A program made the position numbers and the translations under genes. Shown piece after piece: positions 8,517 to 17,227 of a DNA stretch of 64,000 nt; position 1 is the first letter of the stretch; each line of letters starts with the position of its first letter. The notes beneath the pieces are model-generated. The model did no database searches, had not been told where the DNA came from, and saw nothing but the letters and a program-made list of their open reading frames with translations. The stretch covers positions 343,050-407,049 of the forward strand of contig NZ_JANYMP010000005.1 of assembly GCF_025061645.1 (NCBI RefSeq), read 5' to 3'. The DNA is from Umezawaea endophytica. GTDB taxonomy: Bacteria > Actinomycetota > Actinomycetes > Mycobacteriales > Pseudonocardiaceae.

Positions 8517-9203
8517 CTACCAGGGCAGCTCCCCCGTCTCGTCCTGGAGGGTCCCCGTCGGGCCGTCCGCGTCGAGCGTCGCCAGCCGCACGACGACCGC
8601 GGCGCTCTCCGCGGGCGACCTGCCGATCCCGAACGCCGCGGTCATGTCGGTGGCGGTGGTGCCCGGCTCGACCGCGTTGAACCTGATGCCCGGCTGGGAC
8701 TTGGCGTACTGGACGGTCAGCATCGTGGCGGCCGACTTGGACGCGGAGTACAGCGCCAGCGGCAGCCCGAACTCCGGCCGGTCGGGGTTGGTCACCGCCC
8801 AGAACGACCCGGCGCTGCTCGACACGGTCACCACCGTCGGGTTGGCGGACCGGCGCAGCAGCGGGAGCGCCGCCTCCGTGACGCGCACGATCCCCACGAC
8901 GTTGGTGTCGAACACGCGCAGCGCCGTGGGACCGTCGAGGTCCCCGTCCCCGAGCACGCCCGCGTTGTGCACCAGCACGTCCAGCACGCCCTCGGCCGCG
9001 CCGATCGTCGCCAGCGCGTCGGCCACCGACTCGTCGTCGGTCACGTCGAGCCGCACGAACCGCGCGCCCAGGTCCGCCGCGGCCTTCTCCCCCCGTTCGA
9101 CGTCCCGCGCCCCGACGTAGACGACGTGCCCCAGCGCCAGTAGCTGCCTGGCGGTCTCGAAACCGATGCCCTTGTTGGCCCCGGTGATCAGTGCGACGGT
9201 CAT
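8517..9203 (-). CDS. Short-chain dehydrogenase/reductase (SDR)
   Basis: 228 residues, a classical SDR of normal length. It shows the cofactor motif TGANKGIG (residues 7-14), an Asp after strand 3 for adenine binding (RLDVTDD), NAG near residue 85, a Ser in VSSSAGSF and the catalytic YSASK near 150. Arg at the end of strand 2 (GARDVERG) suggests NADP(H) preference. The substrate is not predictable. A SnoaL-like gene lies just upstream on the same strand and may be co-transcribed. Confidence 0.85.
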   Translation of the reverse strand: MTVALITGANKGIGFETARQLLALGHVVYVGARDVERGEKAAADLGARFVRLDVTDDESVADALATIGAAEGVLDVLVHNAGVLGDGDLDGPTALRVFDTNVVGIVRVTEAALPLLRRSANPTVVTVSSSAGSFWAVTNPDRPEFGLPLALYSASKSAATMLTVQYAKSQPGIRFNAVEPGTTATDMTAAFGIGRSPAESAAVVVRLATLDADGPTGTLQDETGELPW

Positions 9204-9218
9204 GCTCTTCCTCTCGGA

Positions 9219-9620
9219 TCAGGTGGTCGCGGAGGTCAACTGCCGGAGCAGTTCCCCCGCGTCGTGCAACGCCGTCATGTGCACGAACCGCCCGTCACGC
9301 ACCTGGTAGACGGCGAACTCGACGATCTCGAACGAGGCGCCGGTGGGAGCCACACCGAGCCACTCCCGCACCGGTGTGCCGGTGTTGACCAGGCGCGCGG
9401 CGAGGCGGTCGCCGTCGAAGAGCAGCTCCTTGAGTTCCCAGTGCAGGTCCGGGACCGCGTCCACGTCGGCCCGCTGGACCGCGAGGAGGTCGTCGCGGGT
9501 GGCGGGCTCGCCGTTCAACGTGGTCCGGTCGTCGATGAACTCGTCCATCCGGTCGAACCGGTGGGCGTTGAGCTCCGCGAGGTAGCGCAGGTAGAACTCG
9601 CGCAGGTCGTGGTCAGGCAT
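9219..9620 (-). CDS. SnoaL-like / NTF2-fold protein
   Basis: 133 residues with the alpha+beta cone pattern of the SnoaL/ester-cyclase group: an N-terminal helix ([20 protein letters not shown]), an acidic [11 protein letters not shown] segment, a mid [17 protein letters not shown] strand pair and a C-terminal [16 protein letters not shown] hairpin. The start is ATG at 9620 with AGGGGC upstream. Such proteins are small cyclases, isomerases or binding proteins; which one cannot be said here. Only 15 nt separate it from the dehydrogenase downstream, which suggests one transcript. Confidence 0.7.
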   Translation of the reverse strand: MPDHDLREFYLRYLAELNAHRFDRMDEFIDDRTTLNGEPATRDDLLAVQRADVDAVPDLHWELKELLFDGDRLAARLVNTGTPVREWLGVAPTGASFEIVEFAVYQVRDGRFVHMTALHDAGELLRQLTSATT

Positions 9621-9650
9621 CGGACGCCCCTTCCGTCGAGTTCCGCAGCA

Positions 9651-9689
9651 ATCGATGCACAACTCGACGGTAGCACGTTCCGCATCGAT
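9651..9689. promoter_or_regulatory. Inverted repeat upstream of the SnoaL-like gene
   Basis: ATCGATGC (9651-9658) and GCATCGAT (9682-9689) form an 8-bp inverted repeat spaced by 23 nt, 31 to 69 nt upstream of the start at 9620. It could be a regulator binding site. No dedicated regulator can be assigned. Confidence 0.3.
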
Positions 9690-9706
9690 CACTACAGAAG
9701 TCGGCG

Positions 9707-10495
9707 TCAGGCCTTGGCGCGCGTCACGACGTCGCGGACGACGGCGAGGGTCTCGTCGGGGTGGTCGAGGTGCACGCTGTGGGTCGCGCCCGGCCAGCAC
9801 ACGACGGACCCGCCGAACGCGGCGGCCAGGCGCGTGTGGGAGCGCCGGACGACGGAGTCCTGCGCGCGGTCGGCGGTGACCACCACGGCCGGGACCTGCG
9901 GCAGCGCGTCCTCCCGGAGCCCTTGGGACAGCGCGGTGATGCCGCGGACCGCCCTGGCCAGCCGCGGGAGGTCGGCGCCGCCGGTCCTGATCATCGCGGC
10001 CTCGCAGTCCGCTCGGAGCCGCGCCCGCAGCGCGGCCCGCCGGGTGGCGGCCCGCATGGCGGCCGACAGCAGCCCACCAGGCCCCGGAACCGCCGCGAGC
10101 GCCCCGAGCACGCGCATCGCCCGTTCCAGCCGGGCGCAGACGCGCGCGTCGTTGATCGGCGTCGGGTCGAGCAGGACCACGCCCGCCACCTTCTCGGGGT
10201 GCGCGGCGGCGAAGAGGACGGCCACCGCGCCGCCGAGGCTCTGCCCGGCCAGCACCACGGGACCCGCGCCGATCTCGTCGACCAGCGAGTTCAGGTGGGA
10301 CGCGGCTCCGGCCAGGGACCCGTCCGCGGTGGAGATGCCGGTGCCGGGACGGTCGTGCAGGACCACCTGGCAGCCGGGGTCGGCGACGAGGCCTTCCGGC
10401 AGGCCGGGGAAGAAGCCCTCGCAGGACTCGGCACCGCCGGGCAGCAGGAGTACGGGAAGTCCGGTGCCCTGCGTCCGGACGTCGTCGATCGGCAT
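9707..10495 (-). CDS. Alpha/beta hydrolase
   Basis: 262 residues from ATG 10495, chosen because GAGGAG lies 5 nt upstream. An upstream in-frame start at 10582 would cover the regulatory region and is rejected. The alpha/beta-hydrolase hallmarks are present: oxyanion loop [15 protein letters not shown], nucleophile elbow GQSLGG (Ser near residue 97), an Asp candidate in [11 protein letters not shown] and the terminal His in [11 protein letters not shown]. The substrate is unknown. It is divergent from a GntR-family gene, with two matching operators between them, so it is very likely that regulator's target. Confidence 0.85.
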   Translation of the reverse strand: MPIDDVRTQGTGLPVLLLPGGAESCEGFFPGLPEGLVADPGCQVVLHDRPGTGISTADGSLAGAASHLNSLVDEIGAGPVVLAGQSLGGAVAVLFAAAHPEKVAGVVLLDPTPINDARVCARLERAMRVLGALAAVPGPGGLLSAAMRAATRRAALRARLRADCEAAMIRTGGADLPRLARAVRGITALSQGLREDALPQVPAVVVTADRAQDSVVRRSHTRLAAAFGGSVVCWPGATHSVHLDHPDETLAVVRDVVTRAKA

Positions 10496-10549
10496 CGTCG
10501 CTCCTCGGTGCCTGGCCGAGCCGAGCCCGGCCACCATGGTCGGCTGAAC

Positions 10550-10560
10550 TTGTCCAACAA
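10550..10560. promoter_or_regulatory. GntR operator candidate 1
   Basis: TTGTCCAACAA reads TTGT-N3-ACAA, matching the GntR-family TNGT-N(0-3)-ACNA scheme. It sits between the divergent hydrolase and GntR genes. Confidence 0.6.
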
Positions 10561-10571
10561 TACTGTCGATT

Positions 10572-10582
10572 TTGTAGCACAA
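10572..10582. promoter_or_regulatory. GntR operator candidate 2
   Basis: TTGTAGCACAA has the same TTGT-N3-ACAA arms as the site at 10550, exactly 22 bp away centre to centre. This is two helical turns, so two dimers could bind the same face of the DNA. Confidence 0.6.
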
Positions 10583-10618
10583 TCCTGGCGTGTATCGTCA
10601 TCACGGGTGGAGGCACGC

Positions 10619-11332
10619 GTGGGGATGAGGGAGGCCGTGGCCCGGTCGGCCGTGGTTTCGAGCGGTGCGCGCACCGCTCCGGAACGAGTGGCGGAGGCGC
10701 TGCGGGACGAGCTGCTCGACGGCGCGCACCCGGTCGGCACCCGCTTCCGCGAGGAGGAGCTGGCCGAGCGCTTCGACGTCGGCAGGCACACGATCCGCGC
10801 GGGGCTGCGCCTGCTCGTCGACCGCGGGCTGGTCGTCCACGAGCGCCACCGCGGTGCCGTCGTCGCCCCCTTGAGCAAGCAGCGCATCGACGAGGTGTTC
10901 GATTACCGCAAGCTGCTGGAACTCGGCGCGCTGCGGATGGCGCTGGCCGCGGGCGCGGACCTCCGCCCGGTGCTGGCCGAGGTGGAACGGCTGGAAGCGC
11001 TGGCGGACCGGTCGCCGAGCCCGTCCTGGCGGGAGCTGACGCGGGCGCACAGCGCCATCCACCGCGCGATCGTCGCCGCGGCGGGCAACGCCCACGTGCT
11101 GGAGAGCTACCAGCGCTGCGAGGACGAGATCCGCCTGCTGCTCACCTTCGTCCGACCGGACTTCGACGCCCGGCACTTCGCCGTGGTGCACCGCGAACTG
11201 GTCGAGAAGCTGGAGGTGGGCGGCGAGGTCGCGGCGGAAGCCCTCACCGAGGACATCGACCAGTCAGGCCGGGCCGCGCTGTTGGCCGCGCTGCGGCGGG
11301 CCGAGGAGAGCGCGCGCTTGCTCGGTCACTGA
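10619..11332 (+). CDS. GntR family regulator, FCD subfamily
   Basis: 237 residues. GTG 10619 is preferred over ATG 10625 because GGTGGAGG lies 5 nt upstream. The N-terminal winged helix (residues about 18-80) contains [21 protein letters not shown], the recognition region. The C-terminal all-helical FCD domain carries the metal-binding pattern Asp ([11 protein letters not shown]), His ([10 protein letters not shown]) and two further His residues ([10 protein letters not shown]). FCD proteins usually bind a small carboxylate. It probably represses the divergent hydrolase and itself through the TTGT-N3-ACAA pair. Its 3' end overlaps the convergent TetR gene by 7 nt. Confidence 0.9.
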   Translation: MGMREAVARSAVVSSGARTAPERVAEALRDELLDGAHPVGTRFREEELAERFDVGRHTIRAGLRLLVDRGLVVHERHRGAVVAPLSKQRIDEVFDYRKLLELGALRMALAAGADLRPVLAEVERLEALADRSPSPSWRELTRAHSAIHRAIVAAAGNAHVLESYQRCEDEIRLLLTFVRPDFDARHFAVVHRELVEKLEVGGEVAAEALTEDIDQSGRAALLAALRRAEESARLLGH

Positions 11333-11919
11333 CCGACCGGCCCCAGCAGGTGGTCGAGGCAGAGGCTCAGCACGGCTTCCAGGTGGTCGACGGAGCCGGT
11401 GGAGAGCAGGACGCTGACCCCGCCCTGGATGGCGGTGATCACGGCCGCGGCCGTGCGGTCGGCGTCCAGCGCCGGGTCGGCCTCGCCCGCCGCCTGCGTG
11501 GCCTCGATGCCGGTCCGGACGGCGTCCTGCCACCGCCGGATCAACTGGGTCGTGACGGCCTGGGCCGCCGGGCTGTAGCGGCCCACGTCGGCGATCAGCA
11601 CCCCGAGCGGGCAGTGCGGCCCCTGCCTGCGGCAGGTGTCGACGATGACGTCCCGCCACTGCTCCCACGCCGCGCGCGACACGAGGTCGTCCAGGTACGG
11701 CTGCTGGTCGTCGAACACGTGCCGGGCTTCGAACTCGGTGACCGCGAGCAGCAGTTGCTCCCGGCCTTCGGGGAAGTAGTGGAACATCTGGCTCTTGCCC
11801 GTACCGCTGCGGCGGCACACGTCGTCGAGCGTGGTGGCGAGCGTGCCGCGTTCCCGGATCTCGGCCGCGGCGGCTTCGACGATGCGCTGACGGGTGGCGA
11901 TGCCCTTCGCGGTGGTCAC
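11326..11919 (-). CDS. TetR family regulator
   Basis: 197 residues. The N-terminal helix-turn-helix (TTLDDVCRRSGTGKSQMFHYF) is typical of TetR regulators; the C-terminal ligand domain is of the TetR_C_6-like kind, with a Cys pair (DTCRRQGPHCPLG). There is no ribosome binding site. A TACAAT -10 box ends 6 nt before GTG 11919, so the mRNA is probably leaderless and that GTG is the start; the GTG at 11922 is the alternative. It is divergent from a quinone-reductase gene, the usual arrangement for a regulator of a redox or xenobiotic-responsive enzyme. Confidence 0.88.
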   Translation of the reverse strand: MTTAKGIATRQRIVEAAAAEIRERGTLATTLDDVCRRSGTGKSQMFHYFPEGREQLLLAVTEFEARHVFDDQQPYLDDLVSRAAWEQWRDVIVDTCRRQGPHCPLGVLIADVGRYSPAAQAVTTQLIRRWQDAVRTGIEATQAAGEADPALDADRTAAAVITAIQGGVSVLLSTGSVDHLEAVLSLCLDHLLGPVGQ

Positions 11920-11925
11920 CACCGG

Positions 11926-11961
11926 ATTGTACTTGCGGGTACATTTTGCCGAAAATACCTT
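11926..11961. promoter_or_regulatory. Divergent leaderless promoters with TetR operator
   Basis: TGTAC-TTGCGG-GTACA (11928-11943) is a perfect 5-bp inverted repeat. It overlaps TACAAT (minus strand, 11926-11931), the -10 of the TetR gene. Its spacer TTGCGG (11933-11938) serves as -35 for a plus-strand promoter with -10 TACCTT (11956-11961, 17-nt spacing). Each -10 ends 6 nt before a start codon. One bound repressor would block both promoters. Confidence 0.65.
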
Positions 11962-11967
11962 GGCCGC

Positions 11968-12921
11968 ATGAGAGCGATCGTGATCGACGGAGCAGGCGGA
12001 CCGGACGTGCTGGAGCTGCGCGAGCGGCCCACACCCGTTGCCGGACCGGGAGAAGTCCTCGTGGACGTCCGCGCGGCGGGGGTGAACTTCTTCGACACCG
12101 CCATCCGCACCTCGGCCTCGGCCGAGGTGCCGGGCTTGGAAGGCGCGGGCGTGGTCGCGGAGGTGGGCGACGGCGTGCGCGGGGTCACGCCGGGTGACCG
12201 CGTCGCGTGGATGACCATGAACCACGGCAGTTACGCCGAACAGGTCGTGGTCCCGGAGAACTGGGTGGTCGCGGTGCCCGACGCCGTCGACGACGAGACG
12301 GCCGCGGCCCTGGTCGTCCAAGGGCTGTCGGCGCACCACTTCACCACCGTCTCCCACCAGGTGCGGTCCGGGGAGGTCGTGCTCGTGCACGCCGCCGCGG
12401 GCGGGGTCGGGCTGCTCATCACCCAGCTCGCCAAGGCGCAGGGCGCCACCGTGATCGGGCTGGTGTCGCGGCCGGAGAAGGTCGGGATCGCCGCCACCGC
12501 GGGCGCCGACCACGTCCTGGTCTCCACCGGCGGCGCGTTCGCCGACCCGGTGCTGGAGCTGACCGGCGGCGAGGGCGTGCACGCGGTATTCGACGGCGCG
12601 GGCGCGACCACGTTCGACGCCTCGCTCCAGGTGCTGCGCACGCACGGCACGCTGGTGTTCTACGGGCCGCTGATCGGCGACGTACCGACCATTCGGATGA
12701 ACCGGCTGCCCCGCAGCGTCCGGGTCACCTACCCCACGACCGAGGACCACGTCCGCGCCCCTGGGGACTTCGCGGCCCGCACCACCGAACTGTTCGCGCT
12801 CGTCGAGAAGGGTGACCTGGCCGTCCGGATCGGTGCCCGCTACCCGCTGGCCGAGGCGGCACGTGCCCACACCGACATCGAATCGCGCGCCACCACGGGA
12901 AAGCTGCTGCTGATCCCGTGA
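11968..12921 (+). CDS. Zinc-free quinone oxidoreductase (MDR family)
   Basis: 317 residues from ATG 11968, which has no ribosome binding site and is probably leaderless. It is a medium-chain dehydrogenase/reductase without the catalytic zinc ligands. The N-terminal GroES-like part has the quinone-reductase ordering (VRAAGVNFFDTAIR, PGLEGAGVVAEVGDGV), followed by a Rossmann fold with AAAGGVG near residue 145 for NADPH. The family reduces quinones and related enones. It is divergent from a TetR regulator with an operator overlapping both promoters. An inverted repeat follows the stop. Confidence 0.88.
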   Translation: MRAIVIDGAGGPDVLELRERPTPVAGPGEVLVDVRAAGVNFFDTAIRTSASAEVPGLEGAGVVAEVGDGVRGVTPGDRVAWMTMNHGSYAEQVVVPENWVVAVPDAVDDETAAALVVQGLSAHHFTTVSHQVRSGEVVLVHAAAGGVGLLITQLAKAQGATVIGLVSRPEKVGIAATAGADHVLVSTGGAFADPVLELTGGEGVHAVFDGAGATTFDASLQVLRTHGTLVFYGPLIGDVPTIRMNRLPRSVRVTYPTTEDHVRAPGDFAARTTELFALVEKGDLAVRIGARYPLAEAARAHTDIESRATTGKLLLIP

Positions 12922-12928
12922 CCGTCGT

Positions 12929-12965
12929 GGACGGCGTGCCCCTCGTCGGTGTGGGCACGCCGTCC
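12929..12965. terminator. Hairpin terminator after quinone reductase
   Basis: 13-nt perfect arms (12929-12941 and 12953-12965) around an 11-nt loop, 7 nt after the stop codon, before the next plus-strand gene. No U tract. Confidence 0.6.
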
Positions 12966-12976
12966 GCGGGTGGGGG

Positions 12977-14122
12977 ATGATCACGCGCATGACGGCGTCA
13001 CGGCTCCTGGTGCGGCGGACCGAGCAGTGGTTCGTCCGGCAGGGCGCGCCGACGATGATCGAGGGCTACGGGTTCCTCTCGCACGTGCTGCTCCGGATGC
13101 TGCCGACGCTCGCGTTCGTCGCGATCTCCAGCCTGGTCTGGCTGGTGCCGCTGGGCGCCGCGGGCTACGGGCGGTGGGTGCTGCTCGCCGTGGTCCTGAC
13201 GAGCACGGTGGTCGTGTCGACGCTGCTGTCGCTGTTCGTGCGGCGGATGCCCGTGTTCACCCGCAACCGCACGATCGCGGTCCTCGTCGGCTACGCGCTG
13301 GTGCCGGTCGTGGTGCCGGTGCTGCAAGAGGCCGTCGAGGACACCCCGGACAGCGATCCCGTGCAGTTGGCCCTCTTCTTCGCCGGGATCTTCGCCGCGA
13401 CGTGGCTCGCCGTCACCTACGGGCTGCCGTCGCTGCTGAAGGCCGCCATCCGGCACACGCTGGAGGACCTGCGGCACAGCGTGACCCTGTTGGGCCGGGC
13501 GTTGCCGCCGCTGCTGTTCGTGACGCTCTTCCTGTTCTTCACCGGCGAGCTGTGGCAGGCGATGAACCGGCTCGGCTGGTCCCGGCTCGGTCTGATCGTC
13601 GCGCTGTTCGTGGCGATCACGGTGCTCGCCGCGGCCGCCCGCCTGCGCGAGGAGATCGGCAGGGTGGAGCACGACCTGAGCCCGTCGGTGCTGTCCGCAG
13701 CGTGCCGGGGCACCCCGCTGGCCGAGGTGTCGTTGGACGAGCCGGTGGAAGCGCGCAAGCTCACCGGCGCCCAGTTGCGCAACCTGCTGCTGATGCTCGC
13801 GATGCGCCAGCTCGTGCAGGCGGCGGTGGTCGGTCTCGCGCTGTTCGGCTTCTTCGTGGTGCTCGGCCTGATCGTGGTGCTGCCGGAGACCGCGGAGCAG
13901 TGGATCGGCGGGCCGGTGGCGTACGCGAGGTGGCTGCCGGACGTGCCGGTGGCGCTGCTGCGCAACGCGACCCTGTTCGCGGCGTTCGGCAGCATGTACT
14001 TCGCGGTGATCTCGATGAGCGACGCCGAGCACCGTCAGCAGTTCTTCGCGCCCGTGGTCGAGCAGGTGGAGCGCACGCTCGCCGTTCGGGCCGTGTACCT
14101 CGCCGTGCGGTCACGCCCGTAG
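12977..14122 (+). CDS. Multi-pass membrane protein of unknown function
   Basis: 381 residues with about eight hydrophobic segments, arranged as an N-terminal group of three, a pair in the middle (residues 125-220), a cytoplasmic stretch rich in charged residues (220-270) and two or three further helices. I recognise no catalytic motif. ATG at 12977 and ATG at 12989 are both possible; the only purine-rich stretch (GGGTGGGGG) ends one base before the first, which makes it a poor ribosome binding site for 12977 and a distant one for 12989. It is flanked by a terminator and a convergent gene, so it stands alone. Confidence 0.6.
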   Translation: MITRMTASRLLVRRTEQWFVRQGAPTMIEGYGFLSHVLLRMLPTLAFVAISSLVWLVPLGAAGYGRWVLLAVVLTSTVVVSTLLSLFVRRMPVFTRNRTIAVLVGYALVPVVVPVLQEAVEDTPDSDPVQLALFFAGIFAATWLAVTYGLPSLLKAAIRHTLEDLRHSVTLLGRALPPLLFVTLFLFFTGELWQAMNRLGWSRLGLIVALFVAITVLAAAARLREEIGRVEHDLSPSVLSAACRGTPLAEVSLDEPVEARKLTGAQLRNLLLMLAMRQLVQAAVVGLALFGFFVVLGLIVVLPETAEQWIGGPVAYARWLPDVPVALLRNATLFAAFGSMYFAVISMSDAEHRQQFFAPVVEQVERTLAVRAVYLAVRSRP

Positions 14123-14127
14123 CGCCA

Positions 14128-14727
14128 CTAGGCGAGCGGGGTCTCCGGGATGATGCCCGTGCCGAGCGCCAGCGGCCCGTCGGCGGACTCCAGCACGCCG
14201 TCCGACCAGGCGGCGCGCAACGCCTCCGGCCCGGCCGCCGTGACGCGGACGCCGAACGGGGCCACCTCGGTCGCCAGGGACAGCATGATGCCCACCAGCG
14301 CGAACTTGCTGCCGTGGTAGGACGACGTCGCTTCGGGGGTCACGACGACGACGGTCCCGGCGCGCCGCAGCCGCATACCGGGCAGGACGGCCTTCACGAC
14401 CGCGACCGTCCCGAACACGTCGATGTCGCGCTGCCTGCGGAGGTCGTCCACCGTGGCCTGCCCGTGGTCCGTGCCCGCGACCAGGACGTCGATCGGCGCG
14501 ATGTCCTCCTCGACGGACCTGATCGCGGGTTCGATCCCGGTCGCCGACCCGATGTCCAGCACGCGCGCGAACGCCAGACCGGGACCCAGCGCCTCGAACT
14601 CCGCGACCTGCTCGGGCCTGCGGACGACGCCCACGACGCGGTGGCCGACGCTCAGGGCCCGCTCGGCGAACGCCAGTCCGAGACCACCACCCACCCCGGC
14701 GATCAGGAAGGTCTTCCTCCCCGTCAC
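14128..14727 (-). CDS. Short SDR-like oxidoreductase
   Basis: 199 residues, shorter than a classical SDR (about 250). The N-terminal GVGGGLG nucleotide loop and Arg pair after strand 2 (VVRRPEQV) suggest NADP(H), and YHGSK near residue 140 supplies the Tyr-x-x-x-Lys pair. The usual NAG motif is replaced by AGTDHG, and the serine normally found in the VSS segment is missing (VTPEATS). Its catalytic competence is therefore uncertain. It ends 5 nt from the convergent membrane-protein gene. Confidence 0.65.
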   Translation of the reverse strand: MTGRKTFLIAGVGGGLGLAFAERALSVGHRVVGVVRRPEQVAEFEALGPGLAFARVLDIGSATGIEPAIRSVEEDIAPIDVLVAGTDHGQATVDDLRRQRDIDVFGTVAVVKAVLPGMRLRRAGTVVVVTPEATSSYHGSKFALVGIMLSLATEVAPFGVRVTAAGPEALRAAWSDGVLESADGPLALGTGIIPETPLA

Positions 14728-14897
14728 GGCCCCACCTCCGAACCCTCGGCGACGACGCCCTGAACCCTAGACACCACCGGGGGCAGGCGCGTCGCGGAGG
14801 TGGCGGGCGAACGCTTGACCGTTCGGCCCGGTACCGGATGATGGTCGCCGACGACCGGGCCCCCCGCGACCGGTGCGCGAGGCTGTGAGGAGAACCG

Positions 14898-15716
14898 GTG
14901 AGCGACGTGCGGAGGCCCGCCTGGGCACCCGAGAGCATCGACCCCACCCGGCCGAGCGTGGCGCGGGTGTACGACTACTGGCTCGGTGGCGCCCACAACT
15001 TCGAGGCCGACCGGGTGGCGGCCGACGCGGCGCTGGCGGTGATGCCGATGCTGCGGCAGGTGAGCGCGGCCAACCGCGGCTTCCTCCGCAAGGCGGTGCG
15101 CTACCTGCTCGGCGTCGGCGTGCGGCAGTTCCTCGACCTGGGTTCGGGCATCCCCACGGTGGGCAACGTGCACGAGATCGTCCGGCAGGTCGACCCGACC
15201 GCGCGGGTGGTCTACGTCGACATCGACCCGGTCGCCGTCGCGCACAGCCGCGCCATCCTCGACGGCGACCAGCGGGTGCGGGTGCTGCTGGCCGACGTGC
15301 GCGAGCCCGCGGAGGTGCTGGCCGCGCCGGAGGTGCGCGACCACCTGGACTTCACCGAGCCGATCGGCCTGCTCTCGGTGGCGCTGCTGCACTTCGTCGC
15401 GGACTCCGACCAGCCAGGCGCGATCCTGGCCCACTACCGCGACCACCTCCCCTCCGGCAGCTACCTCGCGGTGTCGCACGCCGGGTTCGACCCGGAGGAC
15501 CGGCCCGGCTTCGACTGGTCGCGCACCAACTACGACAGCAACGTCACGCCGATGAACTTCCGCAGCCGGGCGGAGGTCACCGCGCTGTTCGACGGTTTCG
15601 ACCTGGTCGAGCCGGGCGTGCAGCGCCTGCCGCTGTGGCGGCCGGACTCGGTGGACGACCTGGAGGACGACGCCGACCGGTTCCCCGGTTTCGGTGCCGT
15701 GGGGCGCAAACCCTGA
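14898..15716 (+). CDS. SAM-dependent methyltransferase, DUF574 family
   Basis: 272 residues from GTG 14898 with GAGGAG 5 nt upstream. The conserved start (STRPSVARVYDYWLGGxHNFxxDR pattern; here PTRPSVARVYDYWLGG) is diagnostic of the actinobacterial S-adenosyl methyltransferase family (PF04672). The SAM-binding loop is LDLGSGIPTVGN near residue 82, with the acidic VYVDIDPVAV motif near 110. The family is often multi-copy in actinomycetes and its substrates are unknown. It ends 13 nt from the convergent isomerase gene. Confidence 0.9.
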   Translation: MSDVRRPAWAPESIDPTRPSVARVYDYWLGGAHNFEADRVAADAALAVMPMLRQVSAANRGFLRKAVRYLLGVGVRQFLDLGSGIPTVGNVHEIVRQVDPTARVVYVDIDPVAVAHSRAILDGDQRVRVLLADVREPAEVLAAPEVRDHLDFTEPIGLLSVALLHFVADSDQPGAILAHYRDHLPSGSYLAVSHAGFDPEDRPGFDWSRTNYDSNVTPMNFRSRAEVTALFDGFDLVEPGVQRLPLWRPDSVDDLEDDADRFPGFGAVGRKP

Positions 15717-15729
15717 CCCTGCCGGGGGA

Positions 15730-17175
15730 TCACGGTTGGACGACCGTCAACTCCACCCCGAGGAGGTCGGCGACGGCGGTCAGGTCCGCCACCCGGTGCC
15801 CGGTGCCCAGCGCCCAGTGGTGGGAGGCGCCGGAGGCGGACCACTCGTCGACCCAGTCGGCGGGGTCGCAGCCGAAGTCCACCCTGGAGGTGGTGTTGCC
15901 GATCCGCAGCAGCGGACCGGGGACGACGGTGCCCTCCGACGCGATCATGGTGAACGTGCCGTCCCGGTCCTGGCCGAGCCCGAACGTGGTGACCGGGCCG
16001 TGCGTGACGTCGAACTCGACCGACACGCCCCAGCCCCGCTTGCCGTGCAGGACGTCCAGCCCGCGCAGCAGCGGTCTGCCCTCGCTGATGGCCAGGTGCG
16101 CCGGTCCGTCGTGCCCCATCTCCACGACGCCGTCCCGGAAGTTCAGCGCCTGGAGTTCCGTGAACGAGCCGCCGACCCCGAGCCGGTCCATGACCAGCAT
16201 GGCCAGCGACGTGCGCAGCTCGTACTCGCCGCAGGCAGGAACACCGCGGGCGGTCAGCAGGGACGATCCCAGGATCAGGCCCGCGCCGACGCGTTCGTGC
16301 GTCTCCCCGTCGAGGCCGCGGTGGTAGTAGGCCAGCGAGTCCAGCGAGAAGTCGGCGACCAGCCGGTCGAGCGCGACCGACACCCTGGCCGCCCAGTCGA
16401 GGTCCTCCGCCACGACCGAGGAGTCCACGGTGAACACCTCGCGGGCGAGCGCGGCACGGGCCTCGGTCTCGGCGTCGGTGACCTGCTCGACCCTGACCCG
16501 CACGTCGTCGATCTCCAGCACCTCCACGTGCCCGCCGAACTGGGCGCTCACCAGGGTCGGGTCGGTGGCGACGTCCATCATGCCGGGGTAGAGGTGGCCG
16601 AGCAGGCCGTGCCTGCCGTGCCGCAACGCCGCTCGCACGCCCGCGGCCCTGATCCACCGCCCGATCTTCGTCCAGGCCCGCTCGTCGGCCAGGTGTCCCG
16701 ACACCGAGCGGAACTCCACGCCGCAGCGCCGGAACGCGTTGGCCATCTCGGGCAGCGGGCACGCCCCGCAGTAGGCCAGCCACGCCCCGGTGTCGAAGGT
16801 CGCGTGGTCCATCACCTCGGTGGGCTGGAGGTTGATCAGCAGCACCGGGGAACCGGACCGCTGGGCGACCGGCACCAGCATCGACGCGGTCATGTACGTG
16901 GTGAGGAAGCCGATGATCAGGTCGCAGTCGGCCACCCGCAGCCGGTCGGCCGCCGCGGCGCCGTCCCGTTCGTCGGAGATGAAGCCGACGTCGACGACCT
17001 CGCAGTCCATCCCGCCGAGCCGCGCGGACACCTCGGCCGCGGACCGCCGCAGCCCCGGCAGCAGGTCGGGGAACTGCGGCCAGTACGCGCCGAGCCCACC
17101 GGAGACCAGCCCGACCCTGGTCCGGCGCGTGGTGATCCGGTCGAGCCCGGCGGGCACCTCGAGCGCTTCGGTCAC
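15730..17175 (-). CDS. L-fucose/L-arabinose isomerase family protein
   Basis: 481 residues from GTG 17175, preceded by AAAGGAC at 6 nt. The N-terminal domain starts with a VGLVSGGLGAYWPQFPDL strand-helix. The middle domain (DCDLIIGFLTTYMTASMLVPVAQRSG, then LLINLQPTEVMDH) is typical of the arabinose/fucose isomerase fold. Glu and His metal-ligand candidates are present (GEYELRTSLAML; GHDGPAHLAI), as is a C-terminal TTSRVDFG barrel. The reaction should be aldose-ketose isomerisation of a deoxy or pentose sugar. It follows a rhamnose-binding protein and a GH106-like gene on the same strand, so rhamnose or a related sugar is the likely substrate. Confidence 0.8.
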   Translation of the reverse strand: MTEALEVPAGLDRITTRRTRVGLVSGGLGAYWPQFPDLLPGLRRSAAEVSARLGGMDCEVVDVGFISDERDGAAAADRLRVADCDLIIGFLTTYMTASMLVPVAQRSGSPVLLINLQPTEVMDHATFDTGAWLAYCGACPLPEMANAFRRCGVEFRSVSGHLADERAWTKIGRWIRAAGVRAALRHGRHGLLGHLYPGMMDVATDPTLVSAQFGGHVEVLEIDDVRVRVEQVTDAETEARAALAREVFTVDSSVVAEDLDWAARVSVALDRLVADFSLDSLAYYHRGLDGETHERVGAGLILGSSLLTARGVPACGEYELRTSLAMLVMDRLGVGGSFTELQALNFRDGVVEMGHDGPAHLAISEGRPLLRGLDVLHGKRGWGVSVEFDVTHGPVTTFGLGQDRDGTFTMIASEGTVVPGPLLRIGNTTSRVDFGCDPADWVDEWSASGASHHWALGTGHRVADLTAVADLLGVELTVVQP

Positions 17176-17227
17176 GACAAGTCCTTTCACCGCAGGGAAT
17201 CCACCGTGCACACCGCCGAGCGACCGG

